Source: Promethearchaeota archaeon
GTDB taxonomy: Archaea; Asgardarchaeota; Lokiarchaeia; Sigynarchaeales; SOKP01
DNA length: 7,152 nucleotides
Assembly (NCBI GenBank): GCA_030608765.1
Contig: JAUWDN010000050.1
Location: 1-7,152 of the forward strand
Reading direction: 5' to 3'
Shown here: piece by piece, positions 1-6,389 of the stretch
Position numbering within the stretch: position 1 is the stretch's first letter
Layout of the letters: each line of letters opens with the position of its first letter
The notes under the pieces: model-generated
Database searches by the model: none
Told to the model about the DNA's origin: nothing
The model's input: the letters and a program-made list of their open reading frames with translations, nothing else
Program-made: the position numbers and the translations under genes

Positions 1-1
1 G

Positions 2-3000
2 TTCGATCTAAAGGGAGAGAATTCGACGATTAACGGTTTTTACGCCTGGATCAGAACTTTAGACCTCACCGAAGCCGTAAACGCAGAATTAAACATATCA
101 TTATATGAAGCTAATGCTACAATAGAACGAACTCAGGCTAATTTAGCTTCAAACAATCTTAAACCTGATAACGCTAAACTTATTGATTCGATGATTGTTG
201 GTTTTAACGAATACCATGGAGATTCATTAACATACTTCGAATTTAATCCAGCAAATACTCAAAACCTAAAACTTTACAACTATTTCGTAGTGATCAAATC
301 AAACCGTACAGATGAGATTTACAGCTTAGTAACACTTCCCCGGCAAACCTATGGTGATCCAGATTCTCAATTAGATCATCAATTAAGATCTTCTACTAAC
401 AGTGGAGCTATGTGGAATATCGCCACAAAACAAGTACCTTCAACCCCATCGTATCTCTCTGAACAACTAGACGCAGCAGCATTTAAATTGAATGTAACCA
501 GAGCATATATGCCTTCAGACTTTACCAACCCTTACAATAGTTCAGATACCTTAAAAATTCAAGATATGCCAATAAATGATCTAATTATTAGCGATCCTCC
601 TTACGATGTAAGTTCATCTTTAACTTGGGGATTAGGTCAATGGATTAATAACTTCTCAACTGAAATTATCAACGATGGTTCATTTAATTTTCCAATAGAC
701 CTTTCTTGGAATACAAGCATCATCCAAGGATTTGAATTCAATGTTAATTATACGGTAAAGGGTTATTGGATAGAAAATGCCAATAGCTACTACAATATAT
801 CGTATGACACAACTCCTAAATGGCAGTTAAATTTTACATTAAATCTTGCTGATCCTAACCTTAACGATTGGAACTTCAAAGAATTTTGGTTTGTATATCC
901 CACCGATTATACTGCTCAAAATCTAACAAATCCTGATTATGATGATATTTACGGAGAAGTTTTAAACATAACAGGAGGGGAAAGAAGATTACTCTCCAGC
1001 CCCTCATACGATTTTACAGCAGTTTCTAGCGATGTAGTTAATGGGATTAGTGGTTTATATTCTCTAGCTCTAAATAGTAGTAATGTTATACATAATACGC
1101 ATAGTTACATCAATTATAACGATATTTTATGGGAAACGAATGGATTTATGTATGGAGATAATATCTCTGTAAGAGTTGATATTCAAGGACCTAATGGTAA
1201 TCCACCAACCAGTGGTAACGCAAATGTGATTCTATTTTATCCAGAAAATAGCACTAAATTTCCAGGAGCGGAAATGAATTCTGGAGTTGGAGTTATCAAA
1301 GAAGATTATCTTATGTATGAGTTTAACAACCAAACAATTCTAGATGTTACTCAAGACACTCCACTTCTTGGAAACTATTATTTAGGCTTCTTCTGGGAGA
1401 ATGGTTCTGCAATCGGATGTCAAAAGCTTAAATTATACATTGATACTTACGATATTTCTATGAACGATTTCTTCTATGAACCAACCTTAGATCAAAACAT
1501 TCTCGATGGAATTGTAGACAGAGTTTATGAAGAATATTCAATGTTAATTGGTACGGTAAATGTTACGGATGATAAATATTACCCCGATTTTTACGCTGTT
1601 AATAATTCGGATGTTAATCAAGAATTTATTTACGAAATAAACGAAGAGCAAATACCAATAGTAGTAGAAACTTTTCTACAAAATGAAACAATCCTAAATC
1701 CTAACGAAGATATTAGAATTACTACAAGAATTCGTAATTTACACGGATTTCTTGAATTGAAAGTAAAAATAAACATTCAATTAGTATCATTAGTTAATGA
1801 AGAATGGATTATTGCTGAACAAACTACAGGATTTAAAACATTAAAGCCTAGTATCGATCCCAATGGTGACGATGCGCAAGAATTTTCCGTAGATCTTACT
1901 ATGCCTACCCTTTTTGGTAATGGTATTTGGCAAGGCGTCAACGCTCCTATAAGAAAAGGAGGCGCTAAAACTAAGTTTACTGTTTTCTTTGAGTACAGTG
2001 GAGAAAGCCATGAAGTTGATACTTTTGAAAGTAACGAGTATTCATTAATCATTAATAGCACCCAAGCCGAGTTTGAAGGCTATATAATTGCGCTGAAATC
2101 TGACAAGGAAATTACAGGAGCTTCAATACTTAAAACTTTCGAGAGAGACGAATGTTTATACCTTCCAAACCAAACTACATTCGTAATTAATATATATGAT
2201 AAGAATTTCGTGAGCAGTTACAACCAATTTAATAACTCGTTCTCCTTGAAAATAAATAGTAGATTTTCTGATATTCAAACCAAACCCCAAACGCCAATCT
2301 ACGGTCAAATCTTCAACATTAGTTCTGTTTTGACGACAGAATTCGGCGATGAAATACCTGATAAAAATATCACTCTCCAATTTTTAGATAATGATTTATG
2401 GGAGAATATTTCGACTCAGATCACAGGAATCAACGGAACTATGAATTTTGAAATCGATACATTATTGTTTCCGAGTGAAGATCAGTTTAAATTCCGGTTA
2501 ACTTGGCAGGGGGATCAATATACTTTAGCAAATTCACAGAATGTTACTGTTTCCTTATATCGAGCATTTAACAACATAACATTACAGATAACATCGAATG
2601 TAGGTCAGTTGTTTAAAAATGGGCTCTCGACGATACAAATAACCTTAAATAACATTGGTGATTCTGAACTTAACGTACTAATTCCTAATATTTCTATACA
2701 AATCTCTCACTCTTTAACTTATACTATTGTACAGATTGATCATCTAGCGCTATCTGAGTTTAAACCGGGAGATATTACGGAGATATTAATAAGAATTAAT
2801 ATACTAAATATAGATCAGATGAACATTTCAATATCGATCACAGCAAGAAATGAAATAACAGAGGAGGAAGTAATATTTCAAACTTCAGAAGTGTTTGACA
2901 TTTACGATGCTCTTCTTGAAGATTTTTTCATGGGTTTCTTTACGGCAATAATGATTAGTATTTTCGTTATTGTGTGGGCGGCTATGTATATCTATGTCAG

Positions 3001-3256
3001 AAAAACTATAAAGAGAATCGAAACTCCTTTTGAAGAACCTACTAAAGTTAGACCAAGGAGAGGAAAATATGTATCGGTAACCGAATTACCTCCAGAAGAA
3101 ACGGAAGAAAAAATAGAAGAAACCCCTGCGAAAAAACCTAAAAAACCGAAGAAAAAGAAATTTAAAAAGCAAAAAGTCGAGGAAAAAGAAATAGAAAAAC
3201 CTACGACAGATTTAGATTCTTTATTAGAAGAAAAAGGTCTTAAGGATAAAGAATAA
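2..3256 (+). CDS. Large surface protein, C-terminal membrane anchor, polybasic tail (5' partial)
   Basis: The frame is open from the first base, so the true start lies outside; the ATG at 191 has 63 sense codons before it and is internal. Residues are numbered from that ATG (1021 to the stop). About 29 N-x-S/T sequons, plus three before 191, are spread over residues 1-910 and none occurs in the tail, which fits a glycosylated ectodomain. Beta-rich regions resemble Ig-like folds at about 315-420 and 698-792, followed by a CARDB/S-layer-like stretch at about 795-905. A single hydrophobic helix (912-936) is followed by R/K residues and an 85-residue cytoplasmic tail: a proline/glutamate-rich part, a lysine cluster (981-995, K-K-P repeats), then a short acidic/leucine end containing LDSLLEEKGL. 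The ectodomain residues visible in the window include very few cysteines. Family fold assignments are by eye. Likely role: cell-surface adhesion, S-layer-associated or receptor-like protein; no enzymatic motif was recognised. Topology confidence is high, function unknown. Confidence 0.85.
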   Translation, partial: FDLKGENSTINGFYAWIRTLDLTEAVNAELNISLYEANATIERTQANLASNNLKPDNAKLIDSMIVGFNEYHGDSLTYFEFNPANTQNLKLYNYFVVIKSNRTDEIYSLVTLPRQTYGDPDSQLDHQLRSSTNSGAMWNIATKQVPSTPSYLSEQLDAAAFKLNVTRAYMPSDFTNPYNSSDTLKIQDMPINDLIISDPPYDVSSSLTWGLGQWINNFSTEIINDGSFNFPIDLSWNTSIIQGFEFNVNYTVKGYWIENANSYYNISYDTTPKWQLNFTLNLADPNLNDWNFKEFWFVYPTDYTAQNLTNPDYDDIYGEVLNITGGERRLLSSPSYDFTAVSSDVVNGISGLYSLALNSSNVIHNTHSYINYNDILWETNGFMYGDNISVRVDIQGPNGNPPTSGNANVILFYPENSTKFPGAEMNSGVGVIKEDYLMYEFNNQTILDVTQDTPLLGNYYLGFFWENGSAIGCQKLKLYIDTYDISMNDFFYEPTLDQNILDGIVDRVYEEYSMLIGTVNVTDDKYYPDFYAVNNSDVNQEFIYEINEEQIPIVVETFLQNETILNPNEDIRITTRIRNLHGFLELKVKINIQLVSLVNEEWIIAEQTTGFKTLKPSIDPNGDDAQEFSVDLTMPTLFGNGIWQGVNAPIRKGGAKTKFTVFFEYSGESHEVDTFESNEYSLIINSTQAEFEGYIIALKSDKEITGASILKTFERDECLYLPNQTTFVINIYDKNFVSSYNQFNNSFSLKINSRFSDIQTKPQTPIYGQIFNISSVLTTEFGDEIPDKNITLQFLDNDLWENISTQITGINGTMNFEIDTLLFPSEDQFKFRLTWQGDQYTLANSQNVTVSLYRAFNNITLQITSNVGQLFKNGLSTIQITLNNIGDSELNVLIPNISIQISHSLTYTIVQIDHLALSEFKPGDITEILIRINILNIDQMNISISITARNEITEEEVIFQTSEVFDIYDALLEDFFMGFFTAIMISIFVIVWAAMYIYVRKTIKRIETPFEEPTKVRPRRGKYVSVTELPPEETEEKIEETPAKKPKKPKKKKFKKQKVEEKEIEKPTTDLDSLLEEKGLKDKE

Positions 3257-3263
3257 ATCTTAA

Positions 3264-3290
3264 CTTTTTTTAGTCTTTATTTTAAAAAAG
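3264..3290. terminator. Two-way terminator between convergent genes
   Basis: The 45-base gap between the surface-protein stop and the Roadblock stop holds a T7 run (3265-3271) for the plus strand and an A6 run (3284-3289), which reads as T6 on the minus strand. CTTTTTT (3264-3270) and AAAAAAG (3284-3290) are also perfect inverted repeats. Archaeal termination is driven mainly by U-tracts, so this short element could stop transcription in both directions. Confidence 0.55.
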
Positions 3291-3301
3291 AGGAAATAAA
3301 A

Positions 3302-3655
3302 TTATAAGTTTGAAATCGAAGTTAAGTTTCTTTTAAGAAGAGTTAGAGACGCTTTTCCGTCTAAACCTGCTAACGCAATTAGTATCCCTGTATTAGAACC
3401 AACTATTACCGCATATCCGCTTTCTAATTCGATAGTAGCAGATTTTAATGCTCCTTTTCCTGTAACGGTACCTAGACCATTAAATTCTTTTATTATTGCG
3501 CTGCATTTTTTCGCGATTCCGCTATGATCCATATCTGTTAAAGTTTGTCCTACGATAACCTTGCCTTCAAGATCACAGGCAATTAATCCCTCGGTCTCAG
3601 GTACGATATCAAATAATTCTGCTAATTGTTTTTCAATTACTTTTTTGTCTACCAT
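3302..3655 (-). CDS. Roadblock/LC7 domain protein (MglB-like), full-length domain
   Basis: This 117-residue protein is a single Roadblock/LC7 domain. By eye the order is: helix 1 (4-17), strand 1 (23-28, GLIACD), strand 2 (32-36, after the L-E-G turn), helix 2 (42-60), strand 3 (70-77), strand 4 (80-86), strand 5 (90-95, GILIAL) and helix 3 (99-114). That is the complete canonical topology. Family knowledge: such proteins form homo- or heterodimers that bind Ras-like GTPases (MglB as GAP for MglA; LAMTOR/Ragulator and dynein light chains in eukaryotes) and act in the cytoplasm, often at membranes. The start is ATG; no strong Shine-Dalgarno site is visible, and an A/T-rich TATA-like stretch lies about 20-30 bases upstream, so a leaderless or short-leader mRNA is possible. 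It is divergent from a second Roadblock gene. The specific partner GTPase cannot be told from this window. Confidence 0.9.
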   Translation of the reverse strand: MVDKKVIEKQLAELFDIVPETEGLIACDLEGKVIVGQTLTDMDHSGIAKKCSAIIKEFNGLGTVTGKGALKSATIELESGYAVIVGSNTGILIALAGLDGKASLTLLKRNLTSISNL

Positions 3656-3936
3656 AATAACACGACTCTTTATTTTTTTATTATCGGCTTGATTTCTGAA
3701 TTAGCTTATCTAAATTAGTACAGATAAATTCTTAAATATATATATATTTTAAAGTAATTTAAATTTATTTTAGTATAATTAGTCCAGATAATGTTTTCCA
3801 AAATACTCTTAAATTATTTATATCTTATTAAAAGAATTAAAAGAAGATGATAATTTTTTAAATACTGAATATATTATAATTATATCATTATAATTAAATT
3901 AATTTAATTTAATGTTTAAATGGTGAAAATTAGAGT
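3656..3936. promoter_or_regulatory. AT-rich divergent promoter region between two Roadblock genes
   Basis: This 281-base spacer holds no plausible gene. It must contain the promoters for both flanking Roadblock genes, which are transcribed away from it. It is extremely AT-rich, so TATA boxes cannot be placed with certainty; candidates are ATTATAAT at 3873-3880 for the plus-strand gene and the A/T tract at about 3672-3686 for the minus-strand gene. A perfect 16-base palindrome of alternating A and T (3734-3749) lies about 80 bases upstream of the minus-strand ATG and could read as TATA in either direction. Confidence 0.5.
3922..3926 (+). promoter_or_regulatory. Shine-Dalgarno site GGTGA for TTG-started Roadblock gene
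   Basis: GGTGA matches the anti-Shine-Dalgarno end of archaeal 16S rRNA and sits 10 bases before the TTG at 3937. An in-frame TAG at 3931-3933 excludes any earlier start, so this site fixes the TTG as the start codon. Confidence 0.7.
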
Positions 3937-4221
3937 TTGATTAATAGACAAGAAGTTAAGGCAATCATACGTCGTTTTGAGGAAAGAGAAGGAATTCGCG
4001 GGGTCATAATTTGCGACTCAAGTGGTTTACCAATAGATTCCAACATGGATATTGAAATTAGTGAAGAAATTTCCGCTTACGTAACCTCACTAATCGGTAA
4101 AGGTAAACAAGTAGTCAAGGCTTTGAAAGAAGGTGGCTTGAAATTTATACGCTTGGAGACATCGAAAGGAGAAACTATGATTGCTTTAGAGGAGCAACTT
4201 ATTCTAATTATCCTAAAGTAA
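3937..4221 (+). CDS. Short Roadblock/LC7-like protein lacking the last helix
   Basis: This 94-residue protein resembles a Roadblock/LC7 domain: helix 1 (3-17), strand 1 (22-27, GVIICD), a short G-containing turn, strand 2 (31-35), long helix 2 (40-64), then three strands (67-75, 78-84, 87-93). It ends immediately after strand 5, so helix 3, present in the neighbouring Roadblock protein, is missing. The start is TTG, fixed by an in-frame TAG six bases upstream and a GGTGA Shine-Dalgarno site. No frame beyond the stop restores a helix, so a recent frameshift is not evident. Family knowledge suggests a small GTPase regulator or a dimer partner. It could pair with the divergent full-length Roadblock protein, but that is inference. 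Sequence identity between the two is low by eye, so this is not a recent duplication. Domain call is fairly sure; role is not. Confidence 0.8.
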   Translation: MINRQEVKAIIRRFEEREGIRGVIICDSSGLPIDSNMDIEISEEISAYVTSLIGKGKQVVKALKEGGLKFIRLETSKGETMIALEEQLILIILK

Positions 4222-4299
4222 AACTCTCTTTTATCAATTTAACTTTACTTAATTCTATTATTATTTATAACGGAAATCAAATAGTTATATCTTAAATCA

Positions 4300-4932
4300 T
4301 TAAAGGAAATATTTTCTAAACATATTATGGGCTCTTTCTTCTCCTATAGTCGTCAAGCCCATGTGCCCGGAGCACACTATAAAGTTATCTGTTAGGTTTT
4401 TATTACGCATTAATTTGATTTTGATGCTTGCAAACAAAAGATTTTGATTACCACCTGGAAAATCCGATCGACCAATACTCCCTCTAAAAATTAAATCCCC
4501 CGAAAACAATATTCCGTCGATAGTTTTTCCATTAAATTCTTTAACATCGGAGGAATAAAAACATAGGGAGCCTGGACTATGCCCTGGTGTATCTAAAACA
4601 TGAAGAACTAATTCTCCAACATTGATTACATCTCCTTCAACTAACCATCTAGTAGCCTCTTTTTGAGTGAAAGTTCCAAATTCGTATTCTTTTTTACTAT
4701 ACATCAATGGAATTTGAAAATGGCGCATGATTTTACCGACTTTCGTGGTATGATCGAAATGTCCATGAGTTAACAATACAGCTATGGGTTTTCCCCCTAA
4801 TTCCTCAATAGATTTAATAATGGCATCCGCATTTCCTCCGGGGTCTATTACAACAAGTTCACTCGTCTTTTTAGAACCAAAAATATAGCAATTTGTAGCC
4901 AAAGGTCCAACAACAAGCTTTTTAAAAATCAA
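4300..4932 (-). CDS. Metallo-beta-lactamase-fold hydrolase, YcbL/glyoxalase II-like
   Basis: This 210-residue protein has the full motif set of the YcbL/glyoxalase-II-like branch: an N-terminal L-A-T-N-C-Y motif (11-16), D-P-G-G (30-33), the metal-binding T-H-G-H-F-D-H (55-61), D-T-P-G-H-S-P-G (114-121), S-G-D (144-146), G-R-S-D-F-P-G-G (154-161) and T-T-I-G-E-E-R (194-200). Expected two-metal ligands are H56, H58, D60, H61, H118, D146 and H190, all present. Family members are cytoplasmic thioester hydrolases, typically hydroxyacyl-glutathione-type or related; archaea generally lack glutathione, so the natural thiol here is unknown. The last metal motif reads S-G-H-M-G where relatives usually have P-G-H-G-P. 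Length is normal for the short form without the glutathione-binding extension. The start is TTG; an in-frame TAG lies just upstream, and the next in-frame Met is residue 69. It lies downstream of the winged-helix gene on the same strand, but T-tracts between them suggest separate transcription. Confidence 0.92.
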   Translation of the reverse strand: MIFKKLVVGPLATNCYIFGSKKTSELVVIDPGGNADAIIKSIEELGGKPIAVLLTHGHFDHTTKVGKIMRHFQIPLMYSKKEYEFGTFTQKEATRWLVEGDVINVGELVLHVLDTPGHSPGSLCFYSSDVKEFNGKTIDGILFSGDLIFRGSIGRSDFPGGNQNLLFASIKIKLMRNKNLTDNFIVCSGHMGLTTIGEERAHNMFRKYFL

Positions 4933-4942
4933 AATATCCTAA

Positions 4943-4947
4943 CTCCT
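4943..4947 (-). promoter_or_regulatory. Shine-Dalgarno site AGGAG for the metallo-hydrolase
   Basis: On the minus strand AGGAG lies 10 bases before the TTG start at 4932-4930, and a second AGGA (4937-4940) lies 4 bases before it. With the in-frame stop at 4939-4941 this supports the TTG start. Confidence 0.65.
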
Positions 4948-4973
4948 AATTATTAGATAAGATTCTATAGGTT

Positions 4974-4997
4974 AAAAAAAGAAGAAAGATTAAAAAA
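4974..4997 (-). terminator. Probable T-tract terminator after the winged-helix gene
   Basis: Read on the minus strand, a T6 run (4992-4997) is followed by pyrimidine-rich sequence and a T7 run (4974-4980), 39-62 bases after the winged-helix stop codon. This is the usual look of an archaeal U-tract terminator. It would separate the winged-helix transcript from the hydrolase gene downstream, though some readthrough is possible. Confidence 0.4.
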
Positions 4998-5035
4998 TTT
5001 TTAGTAAGTTTTGAGATTTGTGTACGAAGCGTTAT

Positions 5036-5323
5036 CTACTTATTATTAATTAAGTTATTAATTTCTACCAGCCTATTATACACATCTAAACCCTTAGATG
5101 TCAGTTTTACGAATTTCTTTTTGTTATTCTGTTCAATAGTAATCAAGCCTCGCTCGATTAAGTCCTCCTTAACTCGAAAATACGAATTATAGTAGCTAAA
5201 TTTGTTTAATTCGTTATAGAAGGAGTGTTTGTCAATCTTATGTCCCTTAGAATTCATCAAGACTTCTAAAGTATCTCTAAAACCTTTCTTTTTTAAAAAA
5301 CTTATCAAATCGTCAATAGTCAA
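5036..5323 (-). CDS. Small winged-helix DNA-binding protein
   Basis: This 95-residue basic protein fits a winged helix-turn-helix fold. Helices lie at about 4-12 and 15-24, a helix at 31-40, and a recognition helix at 46-58 (N-S-Y-F-R-V-K-E-D-L-I-E-R). The G-L-I-T-I-E turn then leads into a basic wing (60-74, with N-N-K-K-K at its tip) and an L-T-S-K-G motif typical of archaeal winged-helix regulators, before a C-terminal helix (76-92) that could serve dimerisation. No ligand domain or cysteine cluster is present. The likely role is a transcription factor; the exact family (ArsR, PadR, HxlR or other) cannot be assigned by eye. The start is TTG with GAGGT 10 bases upstream; no better start exists before the in-frame TAA at 5354-5356. 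It is divergent from the amidohydrolase gene, so autoregulation and control of that neighbour are plausible. Fold is likely, targets unknown. Confidence 0.75.
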   Translation of the reverse strand: MTIDDLISFLKKKGFRDTLEVLMNSKGHKIDKHSFYNELNKFSYYNSYFRVKEDLIERGLITIEQNNKKKFVKLTSKGLDVYNRLVEINNLINNK

Positions 5324-5333
5324 CCTATCCCAT

Positions 5334-5338
5334 ACCTC
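5334..5338 (-). promoter_or_regulatory. Shine-Dalgarno site GAGGT for winged-helix gene
   Basis: On the minus strand GAGGT lies 10 bases before the TTG start at 5323-5321. It decides the start, since no ATG or GTG lies in frame between the TTG and the upstream stop. Confidence 0.6.
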
Positions 5339-5415
5339 AATTAAATGATAACGTTACATTTTACTAAATTGTAATAAATAAAAATTAACAAATTTAAAAA
5401 ACATTATGATAATAA

Positions 5416-5454
5416 TTATTAAGTCAATAATGATTCGTTATTATATCTTAATAA
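5416..5454. repeat. Imperfect inverted repeat in winged-helix/amidohydrolase spacer
   Basis: The outer arms TTATTAAG (5416-5423) and CTTAATAA (5447-5454) are perfect complements. Inside them AATAAT and GTTATT can pair (one G-T wobble) around a five-base loop. The element sits mid-way in the 264-base divergent spacer (5324-5587), which has no gene. It may be an operator for the adjacent winged-helix protein or simply AT-rich symmetry. Confidence 0.4.
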
Positions 5455-5472
5455 GAAAGCTCAAAATAGTCA

Positions 5473-5491
5473 CCGACAAAACCTTGTTCGG
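5473..5491. repeat. GC-richer short hairpin in the same spacer
   Basis: CCGA-CAA (5473-5479) pairs with TTG-T-TCGG (5484-5491) with one bulged T and a four-base loop. It stands out because the surrounding spacer is almost all A and T. It lies about 65 bases upstream of the amidohydrolase TATA box, so a regulatory site is possible. Confidence 0.4.
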
Positions 5492-5556
5492 AGTTATTTA
5501 ACATTAAAAAAACTTAATATGACTATGTTTATCATCTTCAGAGTAATTTATCAAAC

Positions 5557-5564
5557 TTTATAAT
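5557..5564 (+). promoter_or_regulatory. TATA box TTTATAAT for the amidohydrolase gene
   Basis: TTTATAAT is centred about 28 bases before the ATG at 5588. Archaeal transcription starts about 25 bases after the TATA box, so the mRNA should begin at or just before the ATG. That fits the lack of a Shine-Dalgarno site and points to a leaderless transcript. Confidence 0.55.
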
Positions 5565-5587
5565 TCGATCTTAATTTCTTATCATGA

Positions 5588-6313
5588 ATGGACTTTCGCA
5601 AATATTTTGAATTCGCTAAAGGCAGCGTGCCAGTTATTTTATCCTGCCCCCACGGGGGGTTTAAAAAGCCCAAAAGGATACCAGATAAAATTAACGGGCC
5701 TATGATAGCCGATAAGAACACATATTTTATCGTAAAACTAATAATTAATCTACTTAAAAAAAAGGGAATCGATATATATTATATCCTCAATAAGATCCAC
5801 AGAAGCAAAGTCGATTTGAACAGACCACCTCATTCTTCCTCGGCTTTTAATAAAACCTCTACAGAAGCGAACAACATTTTTCATGCCTTCCACGACCAAT
5901 TAAATAAAGTCTCTCAAGAGTGTCTTGTTCAGTTTGGCAAAGCCTTGGTGATAGATTTCCATGGATTTACCCGTCCGTATAAGAAATATCCTGACATTAT
6001 TTTTGGTCATATCTTTGGTAAAACGCTCAATCTTGTTCAAGATACTACGGCCAAAGCTTGTGAGAAATTCTGGGGGTGCTATCAATTAGAAAAAGAGATT
6101 TCAAAGCATTTTAGCATTGATAATGGATTTGCAGAATCAGAGTTTAGTTTAGCATATTCTGGTGGATACATTACACACCAGTTTCATAATATTAAACAGG
6201 TAAATACAATTCAAGTTGAAGTCGCAAAAAATATTCGCATGGATTCATCACTAACAATAAAACTTGTCAAAGCATTCGCAACAGCTATTATCAAATCTGT
6301 TAATGAAGCTTGA
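5588..6313 (+). CDS. N-formylglutamate amidohydrolase family protein
   Basis: This 241-residue protein carries the hallmarks of the N-formylglutamate amidohydrolase (FGase) family, a zinc hydrolase fold related to carboxypeptidases: S-C-P-H-G-G (19-24), A-D-K-N-T (41-45), R-S-K-V-D-L-N-R-P-P (72-81), V-I-D-F-H-G-F (121-127), D-I-I-F-G (136-140), S-G-G-Y-I-T (191-196) and I-Q-V-E-V (208-212) followed by R217. H22, H125 and E211 are the likely metal or catalytic residues by family pattern. The enzyme would hydrolyse an N-formyl or other N-acyl amino acid in the cytoplasm. In bacteria the classic role is the last step of one histidine-degradation route (HutG), but no hut gene is nearby, so the substrate is open. 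It seems complete, slightly short for the family. The ATG at 5588 is preceded by a TATA box at leaderless distance; an ATG at 5584 is out of frame. It is divergent from the winged-helix gene. Confidence 0.85.
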   Translation: MDFRKYFEFAKGSVPVILSCPHGGFKKPKRIPDKINGPMIADKNTYFIVKLIINLLKKKGIDIYYILNKIHRSKVDLNRPPHSSSAFNKTSTEANNIFHAFHDQLNKVSQECLVQFGKALVIDFHGFTRPYKKYPDIIFGHIFGKTLNLVQDTTAKACEKFWGCYQLEKEISKHFSIDNGFAESEFSLAYSGGYITHQFHNIKQVNTIQVEVAKNIRMDSSLTIKLVKAFATAIIKSVNEA

Positions 6314-6389
6314 ATCAAATAATTACATTTTAAGGATTATTAATTATCTAATTTTGATATAATAATGTTTAAAATTAATGATACAGCGT

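Noticed and set aside
191..193. ATG as the start of the large surface protein
   Set aside because: The same frame is open to the window's first base and encodes similar sequon-containing sequence (N-S-T, N-I-S, N-A-T), so the ATG is internal and the gene is cut at the left edge.
1777..2061. Minus-strand open frame of 94 codons
   Set aside because: It lies wholly inside the surface-protein gene, has no domain pattern and no supporting start signals.
2156..2380. Minus-strand open frame of 74 codons
   Set aside because: It is antisense to the surface-protein gene with no recognisable features.
3734..3749. 16-base perfect palindrome of alternating A and T as a protein-binding site
   Set aside because: Alternating A/T is always self-complementary and is expected in such AT-rich spacers; kept only as a possible TATA element.
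4222..4299. Lost third helix of the short Roadblock protein after a frameshift
   Set aside because: I read the sequence after the stop and saw no frame giving an amphipathic helix like the neighbour's; the gap is AT-rich and non-coding.
5900..6085. Minus-strand open frame of 61 codons
   Set aside because: It is antisense to conserved motifs of the amidohydrolase gene, which is clearly the coding strand.
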